In this document: positions 33,717 through 45,860 of the stretch, piece after piece | How the letters are laid out: each line of letters starts with the position of its first letter | Numbering within the stretch: position 1 is the stretch's first letter | Assembly (NCBI GenBank): GCA_036362985.1 | Contig: JAYGXS010000008.1 | Span: 8,381,444-8,445,443, forward strand | Reading direction: 5' to 3' | Length of the DNA: 64,000 bases | Source: Ligula intestinalis | Lineage: Eukaryota > Platyhelminthes > Cestoda > Diphyllobothriidea > Diphyllobothriidae | The notes under the pieces: generated by a model | Databases searched by the model: none | What the model was told of the DNA's origin: nothing | Seen by the model: the letters and a program-made list of their open reading frames with translations, nothing else | Position numbers and translations under genes: made by a program

Positions 33717-33723
33717 TTATTGG
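33717..33723 (-). terminator. possible poly(A) signal of the - strand gene
   Basis: On the - strand AATAAA lies about 300 bases after the TGA at 34020. Weak: the gap is long and the terminal exon is not certain. Confidence 0.2.
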
Positions 33724-34019
33724 CCTGAGGACGAAATGCTGAAAACTTGTGTTTGCTACTATGCATTCTGAACCCAAAATAAAGAGAATTGACTCTGACA
33801 CAATGATTTCTACGGGAGGTCGTCTAACACAGGGCATCAGACGTGAATGGTGGAGGGGGAAGAGTTGGCGTTAGATACCCACTGCATGACAGGCATTGTT
33901 TTAAGACATTTTCTAGAAATTCTGCGACCTAACAAAGATTCTTTACTTGCTGGTTGTTACCTCTTTTGTTGTGATTGAATTTGGAAGACTGTCTGGTTTT
34001 CATTTGGGCAAACGCCCCC

Positions 34020-34239
34020 TCACCCCTCCCCCTTTTTGTGGCATCCTAATGTTTTCCCCAAATGAAAGAACTGACCGCGCTGACGTACGGCATTAATTTG
34101 GGCGTACTGTTCTCGACAGTAGCTTAAAATGTCCCTGAAGGCGGTGGTCAGGTAGATCATCTTGACTAGGACGATGCAGGCAAAGGGCAGGAAGACGATT
34201 CCGATGAGCATCATGGTTATGGAACAGGAAAAACAGTAC
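34020..34239 (-). CDS. membrane protein, downstream exon
   Basis: Starts at 34239 after the acceptor CACTTCTTCCAG. Its first base completes TCG (Ser) left by the exon at 36392-36228. It encodes YCFSCSITMMLIGIVFLPFA then CIVLVKMIYL, a strong membrane span, followed by a charged tail (FRDILSYCREQYAQINAVRQR). The frame runs to TGA at 34020, but a donor-like GTACGT at 34088-34083 in phase 0 (after NA) could end the exon earlier, in which case the last ~23 residues (GQFFHLGKTLG) are not real. Family not recognised. Confidence 0.55.
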
Positions 34240-34319
34240 CTGGAAGAAGTGGAAAAACATTTATTATTGTGCTGGATGTCCACAATTCGATATTTTTCGA
34301 TAATTTAATAATTGTCAAT

Positions 34320-34765
34320 ACACAGGGTGTCCAAAAATAATCATACACATTTTAAATAATTGTAAACCTGGTTTTTATTATAAATCTATTATTTCTATAG
34401 TGTTAAAATAGTTACACGTTTAATTTAATTGCTTTTTTCACTGCATGTTCTCACATTATGCAACGACGTCATTGGAAAAGTCATATCCCAGGATTAGTCC
34501 ATGCTCTTAATGACGATGATCTAGACTGAAGTGAACAGTATTTCGAATGATATTTAGAACAATGTTTGGATCAAATGGGCGTCAGTTTGAGAACATGCAT
34601 TGTAAAAAACAATAAAATTAAACGTGTAACTATTTTAACATTTTTTAAATAATACATTTATAATAAACACCAAATTTACAATTATTTAAAGTGTGTGTTA
34701 ATTTGTTGGAACACCCTGTATGTTTCACAGAAAATATGCAAAAATACGCGTTCTTTTATTGCGTG
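34320..34765. other. intronic inverted repeat, AT-rich
   Basis: AATTGTAAA and TTAAATAATTG near 34350-34375 face TTTACAATTATTTAAA at 34674-34689; ACACGTTTAATTTAATTG (34413-34430) faces AATTAAACGTGTAAC (34614-34631); GTTCTCAAACTG versus TGCATGTTCTCACATT are also partly inverted. It looks like a MITE-like foldback of ~370 bases with ACACCCTGTA/ACAGGGTGTCC at its outer ends (34321-34332 and 34709-34720), in the intron of the - strand gene. Confidence 0.55.
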
Positions 34766-35225
34766 GTGTTAAGGCTAATAATAATAACCTTCACAGCTGC
34801 GATCTTCCAGGCCCGGTTCCTTGGAAAAGGAGAGAAGACATGGGAAGGCCGGAATGGTAGGAAGTGTGTATTCTGTACAGAGGGGTTGAAGAATAGGTCT
34901 TAGGAGATCAGATTGTCGGAGCGCACATTCTCCCGCTAGGACGGCGTGGCCTGAAGTGATGCCTGGTGGCAGACATCGCATTGTGGTCTGTGTCCACAAA
35001 GATTGAGGCCAACCTACTAAATGAAGCTAGTTTACTGACGCGGGAACCTCATTGGACGGATTGCGGTCAAGCCACTGTGGATTGAGACTAGGACAGGAGG
35101 CAAGGCATGCACGTTTGCACCTGGTCCAAGACATTCCAAAAACGGCCTTCGCGCGAGGTCCTATGCTCTTAGTGACCTCGTCTGTAGCGTCACGAGTTAG
35201 GAGGGCGTCGAGGAGCAGCGGCAAC
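34766..35225 (-). repeat. LTR-like repeat family R, copy R10
   Basis: Full-length copy. Begins (on +) TGTTAAGGCTAATAATAAT, GATCTTCCAGGCCCGG, has TTCTGTACAGAG, and ends TGACCTCGTCTGTAGCG. Matches R17 and R4 in the upstream half. It lies in the intron of the - strand gene. Confidence 0.75.
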
Positions 35226-36227
35226 TGCACTTTAACTCTCTTATTATTCAATTAAGACTCGTTCGAATGTTATAGTCGCTGGAAGACTATGAAACCTTCA
35301 TCTATACGACGTCATGTGTCACAGTTTATTTCTAAAACCGACAGATAACCTTTCCTTTAGTATGATATTATAAAGAAGGCGTAATTTTGTACAAAACAAG
35401 TGCAATAAATATTGTTTTCGTTTATGTTTTCCATAAAATATATTTAAATTTAGAAAGGCAGTCAAAATTAATGCTGAATACGCATACTATTTACGTAGTT
35501 ACGCTTTACAGTTCATACGTTTTGTTAGTGGCCAGAATGAAGCTCATTAAAAAGCCCGCATCCTATCATTACTGCAATGACTTCAGAATAGACTACACGA
35601 TAATCATTATCACAGCCTGAGTCAATGATGATAAGTGAGAGAGTATCAATTTTTCCCATATGTGGGCATGTTGCACGAATTCTGGCGCTTACTGTATGTT
35701 GGTTAACGTTTTATGAGGTAGCACCCTTGTGGTGGCCTGCACTCAGTACCCATGTGCTGACAAGCTTTGTACTGCCGCACGCGTCCATAGCCGACTGGCT
35801 GCACATTGCTCCTTGTGCCTTCCCTTGCACAGCTTGTCCGTCACATGACTCACTGCGGGAGCTGCTTGTATTGTCCTCTTGCCTGTCTCTCGATCGGATC
35901 GATGCCTCGCGTCTTGACGATTAGTCTCGCGAGCTCAACGCCAGCTACTGCGCGCCTTTTCCTGATTGGCTGAGACAACAAAGTACCAATCACAGACTTG
36001 CCTCTTATCCCGCGCACACCCACACTTTACACGCTTACTGAACCGGCAGGAGTATGGGGCGGTTTCGATCACTCGGCAACGCTCTTCCTATCATCTCTGT
36101 CTTACCTGACTTGTGATTTGGGGAACCTTCTGTTGTCGACAAAAAGACCTGCGACTCACCTAATGTATACTGCATCACTCTATTTTGCTGCAAGATATCA
36201 GCATGTGCTGCTGAAAGAGAAACTTAC
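35226..36227. other. remainder of the - strand gene intron
   Basis: No exon recognised. Between 35700 and 36120 the sequence is GC-richer with frames lacking domains. Confidence 0.3.
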
Positions 36228-36392
36228 GAATAGGTCGTACCGTTCAGTGTGGGCATCACCGTCGTTATAATCAAAGCCGACTGGAGGAGAACGATGCAGA
36301 CTGCCAATAGGATGGAATCCGAGATGAGCATGATCCTGAGGTCCTTTTGGAGCCCGTTAGGTCCCACATCCACTCCATGGATATCGAACCGC
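36228..36392 (-). CDS. membrane protein, upstream exon
   Basis: Bounded by the acceptor TTATCCTTACAG (ending 36393) and the strong donor GTAAGT (36227-36222). The 165 bases read as RFDIHGVDVGPNGLQKDLRI, then MLISDSILLAVCIVLLQSAL and IITTVMPTLNGTTYS with no stop. There is one membrane span and a possible N-glycosylation site (NGT) in the following loop. The upstream side starts with one base of a split codon, so there must be at least one more exon further up, which I could not find. Joined to 34239 the second span follows ~12 residues later, the same layout as the + strand gene at 6.8-9.9 kb. Confidence 0.65.
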
Positions 36393-36475
36393 CTGTAAGG
36401 ATAATAAGAAGACTTCAGCCTTAACTGGACGAATGACGGAACTTAGGTGAACCATCGATTAAAAACGCATATCGC

Positions 36476-36975
36476 AATGAGGGTTAAGTGAGTTAAGACC
36501 CCAGCAACTGCGATCTTCAGGTCCAGTTCCTTAGGAAAAGAGCAGTCATAGGAAGCCAGAGTCGAAAGAACAGTTTATTCTTTACATCATCCCCGGAAGA
36601 GGAAGAAAAATTAGAGACGATTTCTGGGACCAAAGTGTATTCTGGCTCGCTCGCTTCCATCGTCAGAGCGTGGTGTCTGATCTTCTGTTCGCGTCAGATA
36701 ATTGTTTATTCTGTACAGAAGGAAGTGGGGAATAGGTAGGATGAATTTGAGTGTCAGGCGAGCGAGCAACCGCCAGCCACAGTGACGCGTCTGAGGTGAG
36801 GTGACTGCGGAAATCACCACAGCGTCTGGAGCGGACTTTGTGTGAGGCCGCTTTGAGGAGTGATTGGTCAGACATATTGGCTGGACGGACGGGCTTAGGT
36901 GGCCAGTGCGTGCCTACTGGTTGGCGGTGGTGAGCCTCGGTACATGCTTGCCTGCACGGAGTAAGTAACCACACG
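36476..36975 (-). repeat. LTR-like repeat family R, copy R11
   Basis: Starts (on +) GGGTTAAGTGAGTTAAG, with CAACTGCGATCTTCAGG. A ~100 base segment around GTTTATTCTTTAC and later GTTTATTCTGTACAGAA indicates an internal duplication. The far half matches R2. Confidence 0.7.
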
Positions 36976-37344
36976 CACGTCCGCCAACTGTTAATTGGCG
37001 TGGATAGGTTAAGGTTTGGGTAAAACTTAAGGTTGAGAGTGAGGTAAGAACATGTGAATGTGTGAAATACCTGGGACCTATTGCAAAGCCATATGCTGTG
37101 GGGTGAGCGCTCCTATTCCTCCCTCTCTCTCCCTCATTGTTCTAGGTTTTCATAACAAAAACTGATAAACGTGCCATCTTTCGAACGGCAACTTTGAAAG
37201 ACTGTGTTTTCGAACTCGTACAATAACTCACTTTTACTGAGTATGATAGTACAACTGCCAAGCCATCACAGCACTAATTACCACCCCCAGCGGTGGTTGC
37301 GGGAACTAATAATTATCTCAGTCACGTGGCCACTACGAACTGCG

Positions 37345-37485
37345 TGATCCGTGCATATATCACCCTAATCACTGCATCTATTACCCTATTCTACGGTCAC
37401 ATCTGACGAGGGGTTCTCGACAGAATCCGAAACGTCAGAAAAATAAACTTCTTGTTCCAGCGATCACATCTCTTACTTCTGAAGT
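37345..37485 (+). repeat. repeat J, copy 2
   Basis: Matches 20855-21000. Includes a strong hairpin CTGACG...CGTCAG at 37406-37438. Confidence 0.55.
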
Positions 37486-37600
37486 AGAAGACCAGCTGAA
37501 GCGTTCTATGGTCTAACTGGGAGGGAGTGGGGAAGGAAGACGGGGGTAGGCCTTGTCTGTCGGAGCCACGCCCTCGTTTCTTGGTAAAAGAATAGGAGTA

Positions 37601-37701
37601 CAGTAGTCGCCGGTTATTAAGCCCACGTTTAATAGACTCAGCCGCTTATTAAGCCCAATTTGGTCTGGGCCCGAGGTGGGCTTAATAACCGGCGACTACT
37701 G
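37601..37701. mobile_element. pogo/Tigger-like MITE, short form (M2)
   Basis: 101 bp with perfect 26 bp terminal inverted repeats starting CAGTAGTCGCCGGTTATTAA, flanked by TA on both sides (37599-37600 and 37702-37703). The CAGTAGTC start and TA target are typical of pogo/Tigger elements of the Tc1/mariner superfamily. No transposase inside. Confidence 0.85.
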
Positions 37702-37864
37702 TATTTAGTTAATGCGGACCCCTGTGCGAACCCAACAGCGCCAACCTAACACAACCATGATCACATTTTCTTCGCTGCAGCCCTGATACACATATTTCCA
37801 GACTTAGGTAATGGATGTATACAGCTGTGATACGCTCAACTAATTCCCACGCAACTGGCGGAGA

Positions 37865-38035
37865 AAGTCAGCACCTAGCCCTGGCATCGCCAGTGAGACG
37901 TCAACTGGGAGTCCTGTATGCAACAAAACCCTCTCACAACTGTCTTCAGCTTTTACCTACAACTTGGGATTTCGGCCTGGTGATTGCGGTGCTTCAAGCA
38001 CAACAATTATTTAGGTGCTACAAAGGTAGGAGCCA
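37865..38035 (+). repeat. repeat G, copy 1 (3' part)
   Basis: Matches the ends of 40812-41228 and 42114-42525 (CTAGCCCTGGC, GGGAGTCCTG, CTTCAGCTTTTACCTACAAC). Confidence 0.6.
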
Positions 38036-40240
38036 AAAACTTCACCCAAACACAAATGCTATTTCATTGATCACATTTGTTTCTTTGCTGCCGGCCTGCT
38101 ACGCATATTTCCACAGAAGGTGATGGGTGTGATGTGCTTGAATAATTCCTACGTAAATAGTGGTGAAATTGCAGCATGAAAATAATGACGCAACACCACG
38201 GTCTATTGAAGACAGAAGGCAAACAGAAGTCACAAGTCGGGTGATGTGGGGCCACCATTTTGCATAATTTGTGGGGTTTTTATGAGCTGGACCCTTCGCC
38301 GCTGTGTCAAGCAGCGGCAGTATACCCGCGAAACACTTGCCTGGGTCTTTTAGCTAGTACCTGGGCTGTTAGTATGGAAAGTTACAACATCAGGTTTTGT
38401 CAGTATTGGCTGACAAAAAGGCCGAGAGACGCGTCCACTTTCTATGAGGGATAGTAAGAGAACTGGAGAGTGTGATGGTTCACTTGAATACAGTGAAACA
38501 AGGACCGCACTCCATTAATGAATACTGTAATTTCCCATGCATGATCTCTTGGTACCCACACATTTGACAGTAACATAACTACTTGTCTCATAACACAAGA
38601 TGCGTTACCTTATCGTTTATATGTTTGGCATTAACGTTAAAGCCATTCATATGACATTTTTATATTAGTCAACGTTAAACTGTTTATCGTACAGTTGAAT
38701 TTCCCCTTTTGGGTTAATGGCGTTCTTTTCCTTTCCCCTAACTCCCTTATTATTTGTTTGAGTACCCCATCTTGTCCCCGTTATTACTAAGTTTGAAGAC
38801 TTTATTCGTAAGCCTAATATTAATGTTTTTATAATCATTTCCAATTATATAACCGTACCAATGGTTTCCTTAAAGTTATTTTATTCGAGTTAAAAGACAA
38901 CGCGTTTAAACTAGCCACAATTAAGCAGAACCAGACCGGTATTACGCTCCTGGTTATAAAGTGCGCAATAATCTGCATATACTAAATGGAATACATTTTT
39001 CTTATTCATTTTGGACTTCCTTATAAACTCAAATATAGATTATAGGAGAGACTTATACGAAAATATAATTTTTCGATATTTTGGAGCAAGAACCGTCTTC
39101 CATAAGAATTTGTTGAACTGGAGAAGAAAATTGTTTCCAGCAATTAAGAAAGAGTTCTAATGATTTGGGTCTTTTAACCGTGACGTGTCCATTCAGAAAG
39201 GGTTCTACCAGAAAGCAGATAGGGAAAGCGGGGGACCCCTAGCAGCTGTGTCAATCAGCGGCAAAATACCGGCGAAATACGTGTCTGGGCCTTTTAGCAA
39301 GTACCTAGCCTGTTAGTATGGTAAGTTACAACGGTTCTACCTTTCTCCAGTTATTAATGCTGCTCGTAAGATAGACAAGATTTCCCATATTCACTGCAAA
39401 ATTTTACTAGTTCTACTTGATGACTTCTTACCAGTTTATAGCAAAATGTGTCATTCCTCTTATGAGAAAAAATATATATTTTTGTAGTGTTTGGCAGAAG
39501 ACGTTTTTTTCTGAATTTTCGACTAGGTCGTCATCAGACACATGGAGAGTGTCCAGAGCAATGAGAATTTTTAGCATACCGGAAAATCAACAATGCGCAG
39601 TCCTGTTTGATGGTGTTTAAATCCTGAGTGCAAATGTAGGGACAGATATGACTTAAACATATTCAAGAATGGAACACCGTTTTAAAAACTAAATCTGTCC
39701 TTTTGTTGAGTATAAAATGTTAAGCAGGTGCGACTTGCTGCCAAAAAGTACAAAAATAATAACCTTTGTTTTAGTTTTCTATTTAACATATGTATGGAGT
39801 CAAAAGAGCATCGAAAATCAGTAGACAAGGTGCTTTCTACTTAAGCTGTGACTTTATCTAGTGTTGATTTGCAGTTGGATGAACGGACGAGTATCCAAAA
39901 GCCAACCTCAAGGTGAACCTGGAATATCTCGGGGCTGTGCTGTAAGATAGCAAATATTACAACTCCCCTTAAGTAATCTTTCCTAACTGAAGACGTACTT
40001 CAATTAATTGAATGTGATCGCAGCGTGACTGACTGTGGACAACACAGGGTTTTCCTTACGAGTAAGTTCGCTAAAGACAGAGTAATACGATGAATGAAAG
40101 TGAATTATTGTACCTCCTTCAACTTGGTATTTTCTCGGCCTGAAACTTGAAAGTTTTTTTGAAAATTGGAACCTAGTTCTCACGGAAATGGTGGTTATTA
40201 TTCTTTCAGGCTGAGACTTTCTAGTAGTCGCTGCCTATAC
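38036..40240. other. no gene; contains a short repeat pair
   Basis: Segments 38285-38395 and 39215-39340 match (CAGCGGCA, ATACCSGCGAAA, GGKCTTTTAGC, AGTATGG). At 39523-39548 the - strand has CTGATGA, a short hairpin and GAAA. The rest is AT-rich and unassigned. Confidence 0.4.
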
Positions 40241-40650
40241 AGTAGTCGCCGGTTATTAAGCCCACGTTTAATAAGCCCAGCCACCTATTAAGCCCAAATC
40301 AGCTTGGGACGGAATTTTATATAGTAAAATCCGCCGGCTAATAAGCCCAGTCGCCGGCTACAAAGCCCAGTTTGCCAACAGGATAGAGTGAAATTCTCAT
40401 CTCTCTGCGTGCGCAACTGGTTACGTGTCGCAAATCATTTTTTTTGTTTTTCATTGCGTAAAATACAGACAAACAACATTATTTTCTTGTACATAACCAA
40501 ACTCTCCGCATAATACAGCACGTATGTAATGTATATTGCCTATCCTGCGTTTTTTTATCAAGAACTAGGACTTTCCGCTTAATGCGCCCGCCGCTTATTA
40601 AGCCCAATTTTGTCTGGGCCCGAGGTGGGCTTAATAACCGGCGACTACTG
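40241..40650. mobile_element. pogo/Tigger-like MITE, long form (M3)
   Basis: 410 bp, same termini as M2 (CAGTAGTCGCCGGTTATTAA and its inverse), flanked by TA at 40239-40240 and 40651-40652. The interior matches M1. M2 looks like an internal deletion of this form. Confidence 0.85.
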
Positions 40651-40811
40651 TATCATGTGATTTCCCGTTTACTTTGTTCATCAGTCAATTTTTTTCGTAC
40701 AGCTTGTTACTGTAGTTGGCGCCCAAACTACCTGTGTCTGGCTTTTTTGTTCCAGGTCAGCTGTCTCAAGGTTATCATCCCCTAACTCAGTCTGCACTTC
40801 CAGACGCGCTG

Positions 40812-41228
40812 ATCTGCAAACCGATTTCCACTCGGACACACACACTTGCGTCTAGGTTGTCGTGGCCGTCCCCAGGCGCCACTTGGACATGTCCCTTTCC
40901 TCCACCCTCGGCCGATACAGCCTACGCCCCCAGACAAGACACACCGCCAGTAATGTCCCACGCACCAATCACAGAACACTTGAACCTACTCCGCAATCCT
41001 ACCTAAGCAGCTGCTACCACTGTTTCCTTCTCTCTCAGACCTGACTGGTCACCTTCAGCAGTAGCCCTGGCTTCGCCAATGGCCACTGCCGGCTAAGACA
41101 GCAACTGAGAGTTCTGTACACAATAGATCTCTCTCACTGGTGCCTTCAGCCTTCAACTTGGGAGTTTGGCCTGTTCAGTGCAGTGTTCTACGTACAACCA
41201 CTACTTAGATGCTGCAGTTTTCGACATT
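40812..41228 (+). repeat. repeat G, copy 2
   Basis: Matches 42114-42525 in the same orientation over ~410 bases (GATTTCCACTCGGACACACA, CCCTTTCC, CAGCAGTAGCCCTGGCTTC). Frames in it lack domains. Confidence 0.8.
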
Positions 41229-41657
41229 CGTGACGGTCAAACTACCATTTCAACTTCCTCACACAACACTTTTTCCATGGTCATAATGAAAAAGATATAA
41301 GAATTCAAATAAGCTGCATTTCTCCGTGACTCTGCTAGTTAAGTAAAGCAGCAACCCGATTAAGGCGGAGCATGCACCACTTGGGTACAAATAATCTTGA
41401 ACTAGCCCCAATGTAGATAGATAAGTGTAGGTGGCTCGAAATTTTCCTTCAAAGCTGCTCCAATACGGCCATTTTTCTGGCGCCACGATGCTCGCCAGGC
41501 TGCTCCAGTGTCTCCTGCGCCCCAACTGCCGCCACAAGCTCGCTAACTAACAGATGCTTCACTGAAGCACGCCTGCTGCCAGCTTTGACCTCAACTTAGT
41601 CAAGGCCACACTTGCAGACAAGACTATATTACACGCATCGGTCGGCCTATGGCAATG
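41229..41657. other. no gene recognised
   Basis: A 92-codon - strand frame (41259-41537) lies here, without recognisable domain or splice context. Confidence 0.25.
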
Positions 41658-42105
41658 TGTTAAGGCTACTACGGATTAACCCTAACGACTGCGATCCTCC
41701 AGGCCTGGTTGCTTATGAGATGAGAAAAGTCTTGGGAAACCAGAGCTGTAGGAAGATTGTATTCTGTACAGAATAAATAGCAGAATAGTCAGTAGAAGAG
41801 TTGACTCGATCTGGCGTGGTGTTCGACCGTGAGAGCCATGTGAGGGAGCAGCGGCGGCCCGTCCGCCCCGCGAGGGGGCAAAATGCCAAGTGCGTCTAGC
41901 GTCAGTCATCGGGACGGCTGCCGAATCCTTGCTCGGTCTTGCGGCCTTGATGGTGATTGGTTGGAATGCACGAAGATGGACACTGGTGTGGGTGATGAGT
42001 GTCTCATGCGCCAGTTTGCATGTGGTCGGAGGCAGGCAGAAAAGTATAATCGCACAAAGTCCTGTTCTGAGTGTCCTTGTCTGTGACGTCAAGGGTTAGG
42101 TGGGC
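41658..42105 (-). repeat. LTR-like repeat family R, copy R12
   Basis: Begins (on +) GTGTTAAGGCTACTACGG, ends TCTGTGACGTCAAGGGTTAGG. Contains TTCTGTACAGAATAAATAG. Its U3-like half is its own subtype. It sits between the two G repeats and directly abuts the second. Confidence 0.7.
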
Positions 42106-42113
42106 CTCGGGCA

Positions 42114-42525
42114 CCAGCGCCACCGATTTCCACTCGGACACACACTTGCGTCTGGGTTGTCGTGGTCGTCCCCAAGCGCCACTTGAACATGGCCCTTTCC
42201 CCTACCATCGGCCGACAGTGCCTACGCCGCCAGACAAGAAACCCCTCGGGCATTGTCCACGCACCAAATGGAGAACACCTGAACTTGCTCTGCAATCCTA
42301 CTCAAGCAGCTGCCACCACTGTCTCGTTCGCTCTCTCAGGCGTTACTGGACCCAGTCAACAGTAGCCCTGGCTTCACCGTTGGCCACTGCCATTTGAGAC
42401 AGCAATTGGGAGTTCTGCATACAGTAAATCCTTCCCAGAGGTGCCTTCAGCTTTTACCTACAACTTTGGATTTGGCCTAATTATTGTGCTGCTTTAGGCA
42501 CAATCGTTGCTTAGACGCTACATAA
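42114..42525 (+). repeat. repeat G, copy 3
   Basis: See 40812-41228. Confidence 0.8.
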
Positions 42526-43559
42526 CCATTTGGCCGTATTTGAATAACTATCTTCGCATTCGCCTTCTTTCTAACTTCGCCCTGGAACCAGAAGTAACGG
42601 CGCTGAGATGTTAAGTGTCAAAAACGTAAACTACGAAGGCGTAGGAAGAAGATGCCACTGTCGATTTAAAAAATCCGTTGATCCATTTTGAAATCAGTCA
42701 TCATGGACAGAGCTCCTGCTCTGACACTCGGTGAGGTTTGGCCTTCGTTAATAAAGCTCAGATACCAACATATTAAAGGGGTAAAATTCCACGTTTGCTG
42801 GATAAACTGCATAGTTTGTGAATACTTTATTGTGGGAGAGTTCTGATTGTGAGTTTACTTAGAAACAGTACTGAATGTTCGCCTTCTGATCTCATATCAC
42901 CCTTAGGAAAAAACGCAGCAATCATTTCATGGCTTATTTAAGCGCAACTGACTTTGAATAAATTCGTATACAGGCCAAATTATTGGTAGCGGGTTTAATG
43001 AAGGCAATGCGCGACACTAGGCTCGTTCAGTAGGCCTAGTGTTGACACATAAATGGCTCGTAAAAAAAATCAAAGTATTTACTCTATTTCAAATCGACAA
43101 GGTGGAAAAGGGTGGTAAAGTTTCGTACTTACATATTGCTAGGATGTGCGCCCATCTTCATACTTCAGCATGCAGGTTCAGCCATTGTGTGATTTTAAAT
43201 CCACTGAGCCAATTGCTGCTTCTGATTGGTGAATTGAACCAAAGCCAGCTCGAGCATGCAGTGAAATGTTAATTTATCTTTGCACCAATCATAATCGCCT
43301 TCGCAGACAACCTCGGTCTGGCACTGTTTAAGGCCTATGAGAGGGCTTGCAAAGTGTGCAGATATCTTACGAACGTGAAGGTCATCTGCGGCCTTGTCTT
43401 AAGTATTCCTTGAAGACCGTACACTGGCTCACGTGCATACAATAGACTGGCTAACTGATGAAATTGGAAGATCGAAATATAAAGACATGGTTAACACACA
43501 TTTGAGTGTTTCGTATAAACTGAAAGGCAGGCATCCCAAGAAAGGCAATTTCAAGGTAG
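42526..43559. other. no gene recognised
   Basis: Nothing supportable on either strand. Confidence 0.25.
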
Positions 43560-44215
43560 GGCGTCCTTGGGGAACATTAGGAAAATTTATTCAGTAAATT
43601 TTCGACACTGGATACCCAGGTCGTCGTCAGACTTGAGAAAATTTGCAAAGGACAATTAACATTTCAAAGTTCTCGTACGGTTATACAGTCGTTTATACAG
43701 TCGTGCTCAAAAGATGGCCAAACCCTTTCAATCTATTGGTAGCTGCAATTTGCGTCACGCCTTGTTGGACATAATCAGCAGTCGCAATGGCGCAATGGAT
43801 AATTGGCAACTGTAATTTCCGTCGGTCCGGAGTCAGTCCAGGTCATCCTATGTGGGCGCTAACTGCGGTTCATGTTGGTTCATAGTTATCGACTGTAGTC
43901 TTTTTCACCTTTCTTTGAGATGTTTGTACACTCAAGCCAAATTGATACGCCACAAAAATTATCGGCCTTTTTTGGAGGAGCAAACTCCGAATATGCATGT
44001 TTTGTCACATGCAAAGGTGTTTCCAGTGTCAAGGCAATGCATAGCCACTTCAGACAAAAGGCCACGCCTTTTCACTGCCAACTGGTGCTCATGGATGCGT
44101 GTGGAGACGGATCTTCCTGTTTGGCTGCAATATAACATACCACAAGCTTCACATGGAATTTTGTAGATGACTTCTTTCTTATCGAGGTAGCCAATCCTAT
44201 CCTCAGGGGGAAATT
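43560..44215 (-). pseudogene. Penelope-like element GIY-YIG fragment and tail (P10)
   Basis: The - strand from 44215 reads KKEVIYKIPCEACGMLYCSQ, TGRSVSTRIHEHQLAVKRRG, SEVAMHCLDTGNTF, then a stop. This is a GIY-YIG core of a subfamily different from the Perere-like fragments. The tail on the - strand has a CTGACGA...GAAA hammerhead-like core at 43631-43597, followed by an AATAAA. Confidence 0.75.
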
Positions 44216-44249
44216 ACATTTGAGCGTGTTTATTTTATTCAGTTAAATG

Positions 44250-45860
44250 ATCCGAAGCGCAACATACCATTCACTAGAAAATATTTCATTTCAGCTCGGT
44301 ATATTGAACGGAAATGGGCTCAGAATTTGGCAAAATCCAAAGTTTGTCGACATCCAAGGAATGTCCTACGCTGCGAACCAAAACTTCTTGCTTGTGCTGT
44401 ACTATAAAGGAATATTAATAAAAACCAAAAAGGTTTTAAGCCTGTTTTTGCAGAGCACGGGAAATGTTGTTTTACATTCATGAACTTGAGGCAGGTGCAA
44501 GTAGGAGACAATGCATTATTTTCACGAAATGAAGAGCGGATTCAGTCTGCAACATTCTGTTTTGCAAATCTACCACATTTTGTACCATAAAATTATGAAG
44601 TATATTTATAAGGCTGTTATTTGTTTTACCACCCCGAAAAAACGGACTGTAAACAAGCATATATGTATATATTGGCACCTGAGAATTGCCGTAAATTCAT
44701 GCGCAAAAGACGTCCAAACAATTTTACTCTATAGCTCAGTATGAACGCATAAGGCAGCTTGAAATGGAACGGATTGATGAGTTGCAGTTTTCGCAAAATC
44801 GTCGTAAATATTTTGCCACTCTAACGTGCCTTTGCAGTCTTAGGGCGGGGTAAAAAGTTTCAAAGATGTATACCGAAAAATACTCCAGTCTACACAGAAA
44901 AGTTAGTTCCTTCACTTTCAGCAGAGGAGGTATTCCTTATCCTCATTATGTCAAAAAACGGTCACACTTTGCAATTTTTATCGTGACTTTATCATCAAAA
45001 TAGGTAAATTACCCAAATATTTGACATCGAAATATCTAAATAAAGCTGCTTTTCAAGACATAATTTGTAATACAAAGCTTTTTAATTGATCCTATGCATA
45101 CTGGTGCGTGATAAATGTTGCAGACGTTCATGTTTCTAGGCAATGAGTTGGAATGCATGTGCGATTCTAAAACTATGACCCAGACAAACAGGTGTGTTAA
45201 TAAGTATCTTATTCTGCAGGTCTTGGTAAGACTTTAGAATATAATCCTTATTTATGGCCAATCAACTGAAGCCAACGAAAATCGTAACGCGTTCATCACT
45301 ATTTCATGATTGAGCTGAACATCATCCTAATTAAGATCCTGAAATACTTAAAAAGGCACGTGATGGAAGGAAATTTATCTTAGTGTACACGAAAATGGTG
45401 GGTTAATTATTGCACCTGACGAGCCAATTTAAATTTATTAGTCTCTGAGCGGCATTTGCGCATGTGAGTTAACGAAATATCCTACTCCTGAGACCTCCCA
45501 ATCGGCGCGATCAAGCGAAAATCTGGTTGCCTTAGTCCAACATAAATTAAGCAACGTATAAACGGAAGAAAGAACTAGCAACTTTTGTGAAACCCTATTG
45601 AAATATATAACCGAACTCTGGGCTGTTCAGAAACGACCATACGTTAAATTGCACATAATATAGACGCAAATGTACCCGTAAATTTTGCCAAAACGATTAC
45701 CTCCAACGTAATTTTACTTGTGCTGCTTTATTCACTCTGTGTTTTGCATGAACAGCTTTCCTCTACACTTAAAACTAAAGTCTACAAAGTACGCCTGATT
45801 TTCACTCTTTCGGAATTTACCACTCTTCTAAAAAGCTGGTACTTTTAAACTGTTAGGAGG
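44250..45860 (-). repeat. family F, copy F3
   Basis: Reverse orientation: AAATCCAAAGTTTGTCGACATCC matches the complement of 13650. CGAAATATCTAAATAAAG matches the complement of F1 near 11765. Confidence 0.6.

Noticed and set aside
37406..37438. CTGACGA...GAAAC sequence as another hammerhead
   Set aside because: The outer bases pair with each other (CTGACG with CGTCAG), so it is better explained as a simple hairpin; stem III would have no loop.
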